Shown here: positions 1 through 5,961 of the stretch, piece by piece
Numbering within the stretch: the stretch's first letter is position 1
Layout: the number at the start of each line of letters is the position of its first letter
DNA from: a virus
IMG/VR virus record: IMGVR_UViG_3300028608_000011
Span: 1 to 64,000 of that record
Reading direction: 5' to 3' (one strand)
Length of the DNA stretch: 64,000 nt
Notes under the pieces: model-generated
Database searches by the model: none
Told to the model about the DNA's origin: nothing
Seen by the model: only the letters and a program-made list of their open reading frames with translations
Translations under genes and position numbers: made by a program

Positions 1-132
1 CCATACCCCCCTAATACCCCCTACTAATAACCTATTAGGTATAGGTATAGAAGGGCGTTTTGGCACGGGCCTTGCATGTAAATGCCCTTATCTTTCTGTT
101 TCCCTTCGGTAAACAACAGCACAGCCACACCT
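1..132. other. Left-edge non-coding stretch with inverted repeat
   Basis: No convincing gene is visible here. A 7-bp inverted repeat lies at 10-16 and 33-39 (CCTAATA / TATTAGG), inside a run of C-rich and AT-rich blocks. The sigma54-type promoter sequence at 60-76 is in this stretch. The first gene of the leftward module ends at 133. Confidence 0.5.
60..76 (+). promoter_or_regulatory. Candidate sigma54 (RpoN) promoter, -24/-12 elements
   Basis: The sequence TTGGCACGGGCCTTGCA matches the classical RpoN consensus YTGGCACGRNNNTTGCW at every specified position, with the correct GG-to-GC spacing. It points rightward, but the next genes on the right (133-2941) are all on the other strand, so a transcript would be antisense to them or serve an unseen RNA. 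No enhancer site was identified. The match is seen directly; activity is inferred. Confidence 0.45.
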
Positions 133-327
133 TCATGGCTGCCCAGGCTTGTGACGGGTGGCGCCTCGCGGCGGGCTGGGGCGCTGGCGGGGCGGTCGCC
201 AGCCTTCACACCACGCCACACAGGCCACGCCGAGCAGTACCAGCGCGCAGCACACACCTACAGTGGCAAGGAAGCCCGCTGTGTGGCGCTCAAGGCCGAG
301 AGTGGCCAACCACGCTGCGAGGTTCAC
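133..327 (-). CDS. Small single-pass membrane protein, coupled to upstream gene
   Basis: This 64-aa reading frame starts at a GTG that overlaps the stop of the upstream gene (GTGA junction at 324-327), the coupling signal used elsewhere in this genome. A hydrophobic stretch of about 20 residues (roughly residues 14-36, rich in L, V, A, C) is followed by a proline/arginine-rich basic tail. That fits a small inner-membrane protein with a cytoplasmic basic tail. No family is recognised. It is the last gene of the leftward left-end module. The weak Shine-Dalgarno makes it dependent on coupling, and it could still be spurious. Confidence 0.45.
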   Translation of the reverse strand: MNLAAWLATLGLERHTAGFLATVGVCCALVLLGVACVAWCEGWRPPRQRPSPPRGATRHKPGQP

Positions 328-710
328 AGTTGCACCAACGGGGCGAAGTCGCTGAAGTCGGTGTGGGTGTCGCTCCACTGGTAGCCGGCAATCGCGCCGT
401 CATGCTGCGGGATGTTGGCCGCCACTGCCTCTGCCTGGCTGAAACGGCGGGTGTCGAGGAAGTACACGAACTCGCAGTGATCCTTGATGATCGAGTAGAC
501 GATCCCGTCACGCAGACCTTGGGTGTAGGCGCGCAGCTCGATGACGTCCTCGTCGGAGCAGGAGGCGCAGAACTGGCTGGTGATGTCGGTCTTGACCATG
601 GTGTCGAGCTGACTCCGCGTCAGGCGCAGGGTTTTGACGGCCTCGGCGATCTTGTACATAGCGCTGGCGACTTGCGAGGTGTGAACGATCGGGTGAGTGT
701 TCCGGAACAT
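324..710 (-). CDS. Hypothetical protein, 128 aa
   Basis: I do not recognise the family. The frame is open further upstream, but the ATG at 710 has a good AAGGTG ribosome site six bases before it, so this start is preferred and gives 128 aa. The product is soluble, mixed alpha/beta in appearance, with two cysteines in the middle (FCASC) and no membrane segment or signal peptide. It sits between the 155-aa gene at 776-1243 and the coupled membrane peptide at 133-327, in one leftward unit. Confidence 0.75.
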   Translation of the reverse strand: MFRNTHPIVHTSQVASAMYKIAEAVKTLRLTRSQLDTMVKTDITSQFCASCSDEDVIELRAYTQGLRDGIVYSIIKDHCEFVYFLDTRRFSQAEAVAANIPQHDGAIAGYQWSDTHTDFSDFAPLVQL

Positions 711-775
711 GATGGGCACCTTAGTGGCTGGACTCACGGCCACCTTTGCAAGTGGCCTCGGTCGTGGAATGAGGG

Positions 776-1243
776 TCAGGCCGACAGCGCGGCAATCTCG
801 CTGCTCAGGGTTTGATACAGGCGATCCGCTTCTTGCACGTTCAGCGCCGGGATCGGCACGCCGGTCTGCTCGCTGATCCACAGCGGCAGCTTGCGCAGGG
901 CAGTCACCACGTCGCTTTCGTGGTTCTCCTTGGCGAGCTGAAGCGCCGCGTCATAGGCACCGGGGCACTCAATGAGGTCGGCCATCTTCAGCCGGCGCAC
1001 CGGGGTCTTGGCGGTCGAACGCTGTGGCCGGAAGTTGTGATTGGTCACGCACCAGTTGCCCAGCTTCGCCACGGCGACCGCGGTGTGGGCGGCGGCAATG
1101 TAGCAGTGCAGGGGGTGACCACCGTCGAAGCGGTACACGCTGCAAGCGTAGATGTTGGTCAATGACTGGGGCAGGTCGAGGTCGGCGCTGAGGTCGATAC
1201 CGCGATCCTGAATCGAAACGGCGAGTTTGGACATGATCGACAT
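776..1243 (-). CDS. Hypothetical protein, 155 aa
   Basis: The family is not recognised. It starts at ATG 1243 with an AAGGA site about nine bases upstream; a second in-frame ATG at 1234 lacks such spacing. The protein looks soluble: an N-terminal beta-rich part with several Cys/His residues (residues 30-70) and a helical C-terminal half. The leader contains AAGGAATTAG, shared with the leader of the gene at 2156-2941, which suggests a common translation-start design in this module. Confidence 0.75.
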   Translation of the reverse strand: MSIMSKLAVSIQDRGIDLSADLDLPQSLTNIYACSVYRFDGGHPLHCYIAAAHTAVAVAKLGNWCVTNHNFRPQRSTAKTPVRRLKMADLIECPGAYDAALQLAKENHESDVVTALRKLPLWISEQTGVPIPALNVQEADRLYQTLSSEIAALSA

Positions 1244-1509
1244 GGGGCTAATTCCTTAATGCTCAGGGGTAGGGTGGCGCCGCTAGTGGATACACCCACA
1301 GCGCCGTTCTCAATCGGTCTGGCGACGAGAAATTCGGGAGGAAAGTTGTTACAAAACAAAGAGTTGAATCTGTATCTACATAAAAGAAATGGCTCGGCGC
1401 CGCATGAGGCGGCACCTGCCGGTGGGGTCGTATTCACATGGCTGCCAATCTCCTTGGCTCGACGGTCTGGATGACGGCCGCCAGTCTTCTTCAGTTTTTG
1501 CTACAAAAT

Positions 1510-1525
1510 CCTCGCTAATCAGTGG
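1510..1525 (+). repeat. Boundary motif copy (CCTCGCTAATCAGTGG)
   Basis: This is one of seven intergenic copies of a CTCGCTAATC-type motif (others near 4502, 5238, 5531, 17710, 39336 and 52973). Because the core is partly palindromic, its orientation here is ambiguous; the flanking genes are leftward. Confidence 0.4.
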
Positions 1526-1613
1526 CTTGCAAGGAAAATTTCAGCTTCCTTTTTAGTTCAAACCGGCCTTTGTCGGCACCGATACGAACCGGCGCCCACA
1601 CTGGCGCGCGAAT

Positions 1614-1647
1614 AAAAAAGGCCAGGCACGGGTGAGTGTGCCTGGCC
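1614..1647 (-). terminator. Rho-independent terminator
   Basis: A perfect 10-bp stem (GGCCAGGCAC / GTGCCTGGCC) with an 8-base loop is followed, in the leftward direction, by six T residues. It lies 32 bases downstream of the gene at 1679-2092 and ends that leftward unit. Confidence 0.9.
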
Positions 1648-1678
1648 AAGGGACTCCAGTCTGCGGAGTTCGGGAAAA

Positions 1679-2092
1679 TCAGTACATGAACCGCACCGGC
1701 AGCGGAACGATCGGGTTCGGCATGATGAACCGCGCTTTCGGCGGGGTCACCCCGGCGCCGCGCTGGTTGTACAGGTCGCGGTTCGACAACTCGGCCGGGG
1801 CATCGTTGCGGCTGGCCAGCGTCTTGCCGTTCAGGGCGCGCGTCGGGCCTTTCACTGGGGGCGCCGGGTAGATCGCCACGGCCGGCTCTTCTTCGGCGCG
1901 CTGCACTTCGCAGGTGGAACGCTGGCCCATCAGGGTCAGGGACTCGGCCATGTTGACGCAGTCGTCAAGTTCCTCAGCGGTCGGGCCTTCCCACCGCTGC
2001 ATAACCAGTCGGTCGCATTGGTCGTGGGGGGCGATTCCCGGCTGAGCAGGGGCAAGGGAGCAAGCAAGGGTAATCAGGGCGGCTGCAATCAT
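1679..2092 (-). CDS. Probable exported protein, 137 aa
   Basis: The first 17 residues form a short hydrophobic segment (MIAAALITLACSLAPAQ) that looks like a Sec signal peptide with cleavage near APA-Q, so the mature part of about 120 aa is probably periplasmic. The mature region has three cysteines and a proline-rich C-terminus. No known domain is recognised. The gene lies downstream of 2156-2941 in the same leftward unit and is followed by a strong terminator at 1614-1647. Confidence 0.7.
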   Translation of the reverse strand: MIAAALITLACSLAPAQPGIAPHDQCDRLVMQRWEGPTAEELDDCVNMAESLTLMGQRSTCEVQRAEEEPAVAIYPAPPVKGPTRALNGKTLASRNDAPAELSNRDLYNQRGAGVTPPKARFIMPNPIVPLPVRFMY

Positions 2093-2117
2093 GGCGGTGA
2101 CTCCGTGTGTGAGCGTC

Positions 2118-2137
2118 GGCGGGCCTTCTGGCCCGCC
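2118..2137 (-). terminator. Intergenic GC hairpin, possible attenuator
   Basis: An 8-bp perfect stem (GGCGGGCC / GGCCCGCC) with a TTCT loop lies between the genes at 2156-2941 and 1679-2092. No T-run follows in the leftward direction, so it may act as a processing or attenuation hairpin rather than a full terminator. Confidence 0.4.
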
Positions 2138-2155
2138 GTGATGCAGGGGTTAAGG

Positions 2156-2941
2156 TTAGGCGGCTTTGTCGACCTTGCCACCGGCGCGCAGGGCTTTGCC
2201 AGCTTGGCCCGACTTGTGCAGTTCGTCGGCCTTGGCGACGTCGACCACGTCGGCGGCGGTGGCGGCGATCCCGCTTTCGGCCAGTTTCGCCAACTTGGCC
2301 TTTTCGGCTTCCACCAGTTGGGCGTCCAGCGCCAGAAACAGCGCTTTGGCTTTCGTCATGGCGGCCAGTAGTTCGTCCTCAGTGCCGACAAAACGTTGCG
2401 CTTTGAAACAGGCCAGCGCCTTGTCCGCTTGTTTGTTGAACGCGGCGGCGGTCATTTTCTCTTCCTGCTCTTCCTTTTCAACTTCTGGTTTAACCAGATT
2501 TTTAAAGGCCGAAAGAGTCAGCGCAAAGTCACCGTGCGCCATGTAGAACTTGTTACGATGCAGGCTGACCACTTCACTTTCTTCGGTCGCACCGACCGCG
2601 ATAAAGTGAGTCGCCAGAATGCTTTCTTTCTGCAACTTGGTCATCCCAACCGTGTTGTTTTCCTTGTTCCATACAACCCGTGGGCAGTGGGCAGCGATGT
2701 AGTTAAACACCTCTTTACCCGTCTTGCTCAGGGCGCCAGAAGCAAGGCGCATCACTGGCACATTGAACAGTTCGTCCATCCAGTTGCGATTACCGTGTAC
2801 CGCGATTTGCAGGGTAGCGGCGTTAGCCCAGACAGAGAGGACATCATCAAGGGAGCCAACACGCTTGGCGTAGGCGGCGATGATGGTGTTGTTTACTTGT
2901 TTGCCTTGTACGGTCAGGGTCAGAGATTGTTTACGGGCCAT
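2156..2941 (-). CDS. Hypothetical protein with Lys/Glu-rich helical tail, 261 aa
   Basis: The family is not recognised. It starts at ATG 2941 with an AAGGA site. Residues 1-150 look like a compact mixed domain. Residues 150-261 are strongly charged and alanine-rich, consistent with a coiled coil or extended helix. It is the promoter-proximal gene of the left-end module, next to the large repeat-rich region, and is therefore likely to be expressed early or strongly. A role in DNA binding or host take-over cannot be shown from sequence. Confidence 0.8.
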   Translation of the reverse strand: MARKQSLTLTVQGKQVNNTIIAAYAKRVGSLDDVLSVWANAATLQIAVHGNRNWMDELFNVPVMRLASGALSKTGKEVFNYIAAHCPRVVWNKENNTVGMTKLQKESILATHFIAVGATEESEVVSLHRNKFYMAHGDFALTLSAFKNLVKPEVEKEEQEEKMTAAAFNKQADKALACFKAQRFVGTEDELLAAMTKAKALFLALDAQLVEAEKAKLAKLAESGIAATAADVVDVAKADELHKSGQAGKALRAGGKVDKAA

Positions 2942-2973
2942 GATTCTAATTCCTTATTACTAGTGAGTTATGG

Positions 2974-2996
2974 CAAGTACCCGATACAGGTACTTG
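2974..2996. promoter_or_regulatory. Inverted repeat in gene leader, possible operator
   Basis: CAAGTACC at 2974-2981 and GGTACTTG at 2989-2996 form a perfect 8-bp inverted repeat with a 7-base spacer. It lies 33 bases upstream of the ATG of the gene at 2156-2941, a position suitable for an operator or an RNA hairpin controlling that gene. Confidence 0.4.
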
Positions 2997-3050
2997 ATCT
3001 AAATCACTGGGGTTAGTGGGTTATCAAATTCTAAATGCTTAGTTCATCGT

Positions 3051-3106
3051 AGGGCAGGCTATGGCCTGCCCTGTTATCAGGGCAGGCTATGGCCTGCCCT
3101 GTTATC
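3051..3106. repeat. Two tandem 28-bp palindromic repeats
   Basis: Two exact head-to-tail copies of a 28-bp unit (3051-3078 and 3079-3106). Each contains the 9-bp perfect stem AGGGCAGGC / GCCTGCCCT with a TATG loop, followed by GTTATC. The pair could form two identical hairpins, as in an iteron-like protein-binding site or a transcription barrier between divergent modules. Confidence 0.85.
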
Positions 3107-3360
3107 AGGTATGTCTAACCGTTGTGTGTATGTCGGTGATACTGCATAGGTGAATCAAGTTATAGGTAATGCGCTAGTATCCCGTGCGTCTCGGTTAGCG
3201 TAGTTCGGTTAGTAATGTTAAAGAGTGATAACTATCAGGTTCGGTGCATGGCGTTTGGCTAACGTCTAACTGCCCTGTAGGCGAGTGAGTCGGCCCGATT
3301 AGTTGATACCGGTTAATGACTATCTATCCTCAGATATCCCTGTACGTGTCAGGGTGTCAT

Positions 3361-3386
3361 GATTGTTAAAGTGATAACTAACAATC
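3361..3386. repeat. Inverted repeat around AAGTGATAAC
   Basis: GATTGTTA (3361-3368) and TAACAATC (3379-3386) are perfect inverted repeats separated by ten bases. A related word, GTTAAAGAGTGATAACTATC, is at 3218-3237 and GATTGTTAAAG recurs at 3587-3597. This arrangement fits binding sites for a phage regulator or origin protein. Confidence 0.55.
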
Positions 3387-3667
3387 CCATCGTCTAGTAG
3401 TTTTACCGGTTACCCCATGGTGAAGCGGGTAGCCCGGTAGATAGTCAAGGGAATGATCTTGCGTGTGCTGGTAATCAGGTGGATACAGATAACACTGATT
3501 ATCATTCTCGTTTGCAAGACTTCCCCGTGCCTGGCTGTGGTCAGCCTGACAGGTGTTGTCGCGTAATCCGCATAGCGGTGAACCAGATTGTTAAAGAGCG
3601 GGCGGCAGGGCCGAGGCCGAGCCAGTGGCAGGCGAGAGGCCTACCGGTGAAGCGTGTTCGTTGTTGC

Positions 3668-3705
3668 TTGGTACAGTTCAAATACTAGAGGTATAAGACT
3701 ATAAG
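3668..3705 (+). promoter_or_regulatory. Candidate sigma70 promoters for the rightward module
   Basis: Two overlapping hexamer pairs are visible: TTGGTA (3668-3673) with TATAAG (3692-3697), spacing 18, and TTCAAA (3677-3682) with TATAAG (3700-3705), spacing 17. They would start a leader of roughly 220 bases before the gene at 3936-4397. No other good pair was seen near that gene. Confidence 0.45.
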
Positions 3706-3935
3706 ATCAAGTGAAAAGATGTAGAAAAATCAAAAAAGTTTGACCCAACCCCGCCCCCTATTTTGTTGCACGGGAGAGACGTGCCTCACCGCCTAGGTCA
3801 GCGCTGGAAATTTTTTACTTTTTCAGATTCCGGCCCTATGCTTCAGCCTCGCAGGCGCAAGACCCGTAAGCCCCTCCTGCCGTGTCACCCACACCCACAC
3901 CTACACCCCCATCCTCCACGACAGGAACCACCACC

Positions 3936-4397
3936 ATGACCTTCTACCCTACGATCACCATCCCGCCGGCCGTTGACACCATGGCCCGCGAACTAGCCGA
4001 GCAGGACGCAGCCCAGCGCTCCAACGTCGACACCGGCACCCTGCAGGACTGCGTGGATCGCCACGACCAGCAGACCCAGCCCTTCACCCTCAATCTCAGC
4101 GAGAACGGCGTGACCTGCGGCATCGGCCTGCGCATCGACCCAGACCAGGCCAAGTACGCCACGACCCGCCTGAAGATGACCCTGCACAGCGTGACCCCGC
4201 TCGAGACCAGCGCCGACGATCCGCTCACCCGGTGCACCTTCGGCGCGGTGTACTCGCCCAACCCCACCGAGGAAGACGGCGTCTATGGCAAGTACACCCC
4301 GTATGGACAGCTGACCTACAACGTGCGCAGCGACATCGCCGCCAACCTGATCCAGGGCCGCGCTTACTACATTGACATCTGCCTGGCTGACCTCTAA
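3936..4397 (+). CDS. Hypothetical protein, 153 aa
   Basis: The family is not recognised. The frame is open from a GTG at 3882, but that extension is a low-complexity Pro/Thr run, and the ATG at 3936 has an AGGA site nine bases upstream, so 3936 is chosen. The protein is probably soluble, beta-rich in its second half, with cysteines near residues 34, 54, 93 and 150. It is the first gene of the rightward module and is followed by a strong terminator, so it forms its own transcription unit. Confidence 0.75.
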   Translation: MTFYPTITIPPAVDTMARELAEQDAAQRSNVDTGTLQDCVDRHDQQTQPFTLNLSENGVTCGIGLRIDPDQAKYATTRLKMTLHSVTPLETSADDPLTRCTFGAVYSPNPTEEDGVYGKYTPYGQLTYNVRSDIAANLIQGRAYYIDICLADL

Positions 4398-4448
4398 TCT
4401 GCGCCGTGTGAGCTTTGGCAGGCACACAAACAGAATGCTCGACCCCGT

Positions 4449-4486
4449 GACCTCAAGGATTAGTCCTCCTTGAGGTCTTTTTCTTT
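4449..4486 (+). terminator. Rho-independent terminator
   Basis: An 11-bp perfect stem (GACCTCAAGGA at 4449-4459 / TCCTTGAGGTC at 4467-4477) is followed by TTTTTCTTT. It ends the unit of the gene at 3936-4397. Confidence 0.92.
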
Positions 4487-4498
4487 CTGGACTATCCT
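4470..4498 (+). promoter_or_regulatory. Candidate sigma70 promoter overlapping terminator
   Basis: TTGAGG (4470-4475) and TATCCT (4493-4498) are separated by 17 bases. The -35 lies within the right arm of the preceding terminator. Transcription would start about at the boundary motif 4502-4517 and run into the small gene at 4528. Promoter quality is moderate. Confidence 0.35.
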
Positions 4499-4501
4499 CC
4501 G

Positions 4502-4517
4502 CTCGCCAATCAGCGAG
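4502..4517 (+). repeat. Boundary motif copy (stem-loop form)
   Basis: CTCGC and GCGAG (4502-4506 / 4513-4517) form a 5-bp stem with a CAATCA loop, just downstream of a terminator and upstream of the gene at 4528. It belongs to the CTCGCTAATC motif family. Confidence 0.5.
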
Positions 4518-4527
4518 AAATCCCTAC

Positions 4528-4689
4528 ATGGATGTCCAAGAAGCAATACTCATCGTGGCCTACGGCATCGTCGCCTGGCTGCCCACCCTCGACTACACCG
4601 ACTTTGCCGCCTTCGCCGTGTGTTTCTTCACCGGGTACTGGCTGCGAGGACGGGAAAAACGGAAGAAGACCAATGAGCCAGAGAACTGA
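4528..4689 (+). CDS. Small membrane protein, 53 aa
   Basis: This short frame starts at ATG 4528, 11 bases after the boundary motif. It encodes about 30 hydrophobic residues in two runs (residues 6-20 and 26-40), followed by a basic tail with RGREKRKK. The pattern is that of a small inner-membrane protein with a cytoplasmic C-terminus. Its last 17 bases overlap the next gene in another frame, which supports a real operon pair. No family is recognised; a holin-like or host-membrane role cannot be distinguished. Confidence 0.6.
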   Translation: MDVQEAILIVAYGIVAWLPTLDYTDFAAFAVCFFTGYWLRGREKRKKTNEPEN

Positions 4690-5236
4690 TCACATGCCCG
4701 CGCAGCCGGTGGTAGGCCGAATAGTGCTGGGCACTGATACGCAGGGGCGCACCTACGCAGCCGGGCTTGGCGTAAGCCTGGAAGACTTGAAACACAGTGG
4801 TATGCAGATCGCCGCTGCCATCGCCGACACCCCGCTTGGGGGAGATCTGGCACAGTCAGTGCGCCTGTCAGACGACCAGATTGGGCCAACCCCGCCGGAG
4901 GATGTGTACCGTTTCCTCCAGGTCACCAAGCGCAAGGCCGACCAGCTGGAAGAGACTTACACCGAGCTGCTGCTCGAGTCCGGCGGCTACGATGAGGTCA
5001 ACCAGCGCCACCTCAGCCTGGCGCGCGATCACTTCGAGACGGCGCTGATGTTCTTGAAGCGGGCGCTGCACGGGATCAAGGTGGAAGAGCCGGCGATGAT
5101 CGGTGCCAATGGCCAGCTGACCGAGTACGGGCGCAAGCACGCCACCATCACCTCAGCCATGATCTGTGACGCGAAGATCGCTGACCCCGTTTCGCAGATC
5201 TCGGATCGCCAAATTGATGTTGACGATTGCAAGTAA
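4673..5236 (+). CDS. Candidate Acb2-like hairpin-domain protein, 187 aa
   Basis: The start at ATG 4673 overlaps the preceding small gene and follows a GGAAGAAG site. Residues about 80-145 predict two long helices: an acidic/leucine helix, then RHLSLARDHFETALMFLKRA. The second helix resembles the A-R-x-H...LM-x-L-x-R-A pattern I associate with the Acb2/Tad1 hairpin family of phage cyclic-nucleotide sponges that block CBASS. Acb2 proteins are usually about 95 aa, so this protein has extra N- and C-terminal parts. The assignment is by motif resemblance only; an alternative is an unrelated helical phage protein. Confidence 0.5.
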   Translation: MSQRTDHMPAQPVVGRIVLGTDTQGRTYAAGLGVSLEDLKHSGMQIAAAIADTPLGGDLAQSVRLSDDQIGPTPPEDVYRFLQVTKRKADQLEETYTELLLESGGYDEVNQRHLSLARDHFETALMFLKRALHGIKVEEPAMIGANGQLTEYGRKHATITSAMICDAKIADPVSQISDRQIDVDDCK

Positions 5237-5237
5237 C

Positions 5238-5253
5238 CTCGCTAATCTGCGGG
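5238..5253 (+). repeat. Boundary motif copy (CTCGCTAATCTGCGGG)
   Basis: It follows the stop of the gene at 4673-5236 directly. TTGACG at 5220-5225 lies 15 bases before GCTAAT (5241-5246), so a promoter for the tRNA is possible here, although the -10 is poor. Confidence 0.45.
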
Positions 5254-5320
5254 CTACTCCAAGGCGGTGCGGCGAGTGAGCAGGACGGTTTCGTGAGACA
5301 AGGATGTCTCAACAGGTTTC

Positions 5321-5396
5321 AGAGGGTTCGCCAAGTCTGGCCAAAGGCATCGGGTTTTGATCCCGACATTCCAAGGTTCGAATCCTTGACCCTCTT
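5321..5396 (+). tRNA. tRNA-Gln (anticodon UUG)
   Basis: A complete cloverleaf can be drawn: acceptor stem AGAGGGT / ACCCTCT, anticodon stem TCGGG / CCCGA with loop TTTTGAT giving anticodon TTG, T arm CAAGG-TTCGAAT-CCTTG, and an encoded CCA immediately after (5397-5399). The body closely resembles bacterial tRNA-Gln. It decodes CAA. It is the only tRNA seen in the window and lies between the boundary motif at 5238 and a terminator at 5491, so it is probably transcribed as its own short unit. Confidence 0.93.
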
Positions 5397-5490
5397 CCAG
5401 CAGTTCCGGGTGAAAGCGTCAGCCATTGCGCAGGGCTTAGGCCCAACAAGCCGGAGATGAAATGGCACCGGCGCCCGGACTCGATGTACA

Positions 5491-5522
5491 GAAAGCCCCG
5501 TCATCGCACGGGGCTTTCTTTT
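5491..5522 (+). terminator. Rho-independent terminator after tRNA
   Basis: An 11-bp perfect stem (GAAAGCCCCGT / ACGGGGCTTTC) with a 6-base loop is followed by TTTT. It closes the tRNA unit. Another boundary motif (5531-5548) begins nine bases later. Confidence 0.9.
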
Positions 5523-5530
5523 GCCCGAAA

Positions 5531-5548
5531 ACCCCGCTAATCTCCGAG
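5531..5548 (+). repeat. Boundary motif copy (ACCCCGCTAATCTCCGAG)
   Basis: Located directly after the terminator at 5491-5522 and about 120 bases before the HU-like gene, at the start of the head operon. It shares CGCTAATC with the other copies. Confidence 0.45.
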
Positions 5549-5670
5549 TTAAGTCGGCCCGTGACCCAGTGTACCTCGTCCACGATAGACCCACGGATAA
5601 CGGCCAACGTGTGCTGTAACGGGGCAAGAAGCCCTCGCCGACGCCTACTTCAACGAACGGATTCCAGACC

Positions 5671-5961
5671 ATGCCAAGTGCCAACGCCAACATCCAAGAC
5701 CTGATCACGCTGGTGTCTCGCAACTGCGATATCACCAAAGCGGAGGCCAAGGTCTACATCGAAGCGACCCTGCAAGGGATTGTCCAGCTCGCCACCGACC
5801 GTGACAAACTGACCCTGCGCGAGTTCGGCCGATTCGAGATGCGCCACCACAAGGCCCGGATCAACAGCAAACCGATCCAGGGCGCGCCGGTGGTGATCCC
5901 GAGCCGCGAGCTGCTGCACTTCACCCCGTCGAAGCTGCTGGCCGTGGAGGTTGATTACTGA
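5671..5961 (+). CDS. HU/IHF-family DNA-binding protein
   Basis: The 96-aa protein has the size and pattern of the bacterial histone-like family: N-terminal helices (residues 6-45, including ITKAEA), the FGRFEMR beta segment near residue 55, and a basic arm with R-x-N-x-K followed by PxFTPSK-like residues at the C-terminus. Such proteins bend DNA as dimers. Placed immediately upstream of the packaging genes, it may assist terminase, as IHF does at lambda cos, or organise phage DNA. Its TGA overlaps the ATG of the next gene. Confidence 0.85.
   Translation: MPSANANIQDLITLVSRNCDITKAEAKVYIEATLQGIVQLATDRDKLTLREFGRFEMRHHKARINSKPIQGAPVVIPSRELLHFTPSKLLAVEVDY

Larger units (their letters stand above)
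1244..1678. other. Intergenic region, 435 bp, with terminator and boundary motif
   Basis: No convincing gene on either strand. It contains the terminator of the gene at 1679-2092 (1614-1647) and a copy of the CTCGCTAATC motif at 1510-1525. The lower G+C and the long leader before the gene at 776-1243 suggest that a leftward promoter lies here, but no clear -35/-10 pair was found. Confidence 0.4.
2942..3935. other. Repeat-rich intergenic control region, about 1 kb
   Basis: This stretch separates the leftward left-end module from the rightward structural module. It is visibly richer in A+T than its flanks and contains no convincing gene. It holds tandem palindromes (3051-3106), an 8-bp inverted repeat (3361-3386), a hairpin in the leader of the gene at 2156-2941 (2974-2996), recurring words such as GTTAAAG (three copies), GATAAC and TATCAGGT, and candidate rightward promoters near 3668-3705. 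It is the best candidate in the window for a replication origin or divergent control region. Confidence 0.6.

Noticed and set aside
60-815. Long rightward open frame of 251 codons
   Set aside because: It is antisense to the gene at 324-710 and its neighbour, has low-complexity composition and no ribosome site. It arises from the high G+C content.
3453-3566. 37-codon hydrophobic frame in the control region
   Set aside because: The peptide looks like a membrane segment (MILRVLVIRWIQITLIIILV), but the AAGGGA site is too close to the ATG and it lies among repeats. Kept only as a remote possibility.
3479-3688. Rightward frame of 69 codons
   Set aside because: Composition is unlike the neighbouring genes, there is no ribosome site, and its 3' end overlaps the candidate promoters.
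5400-5490. Possible second tRNA or small RNA after tRNA-Gln
   Set aside because: GGGCTTAGGCCC and other short hairpins are visible, but no T-arm or acceptor stem can be formed.
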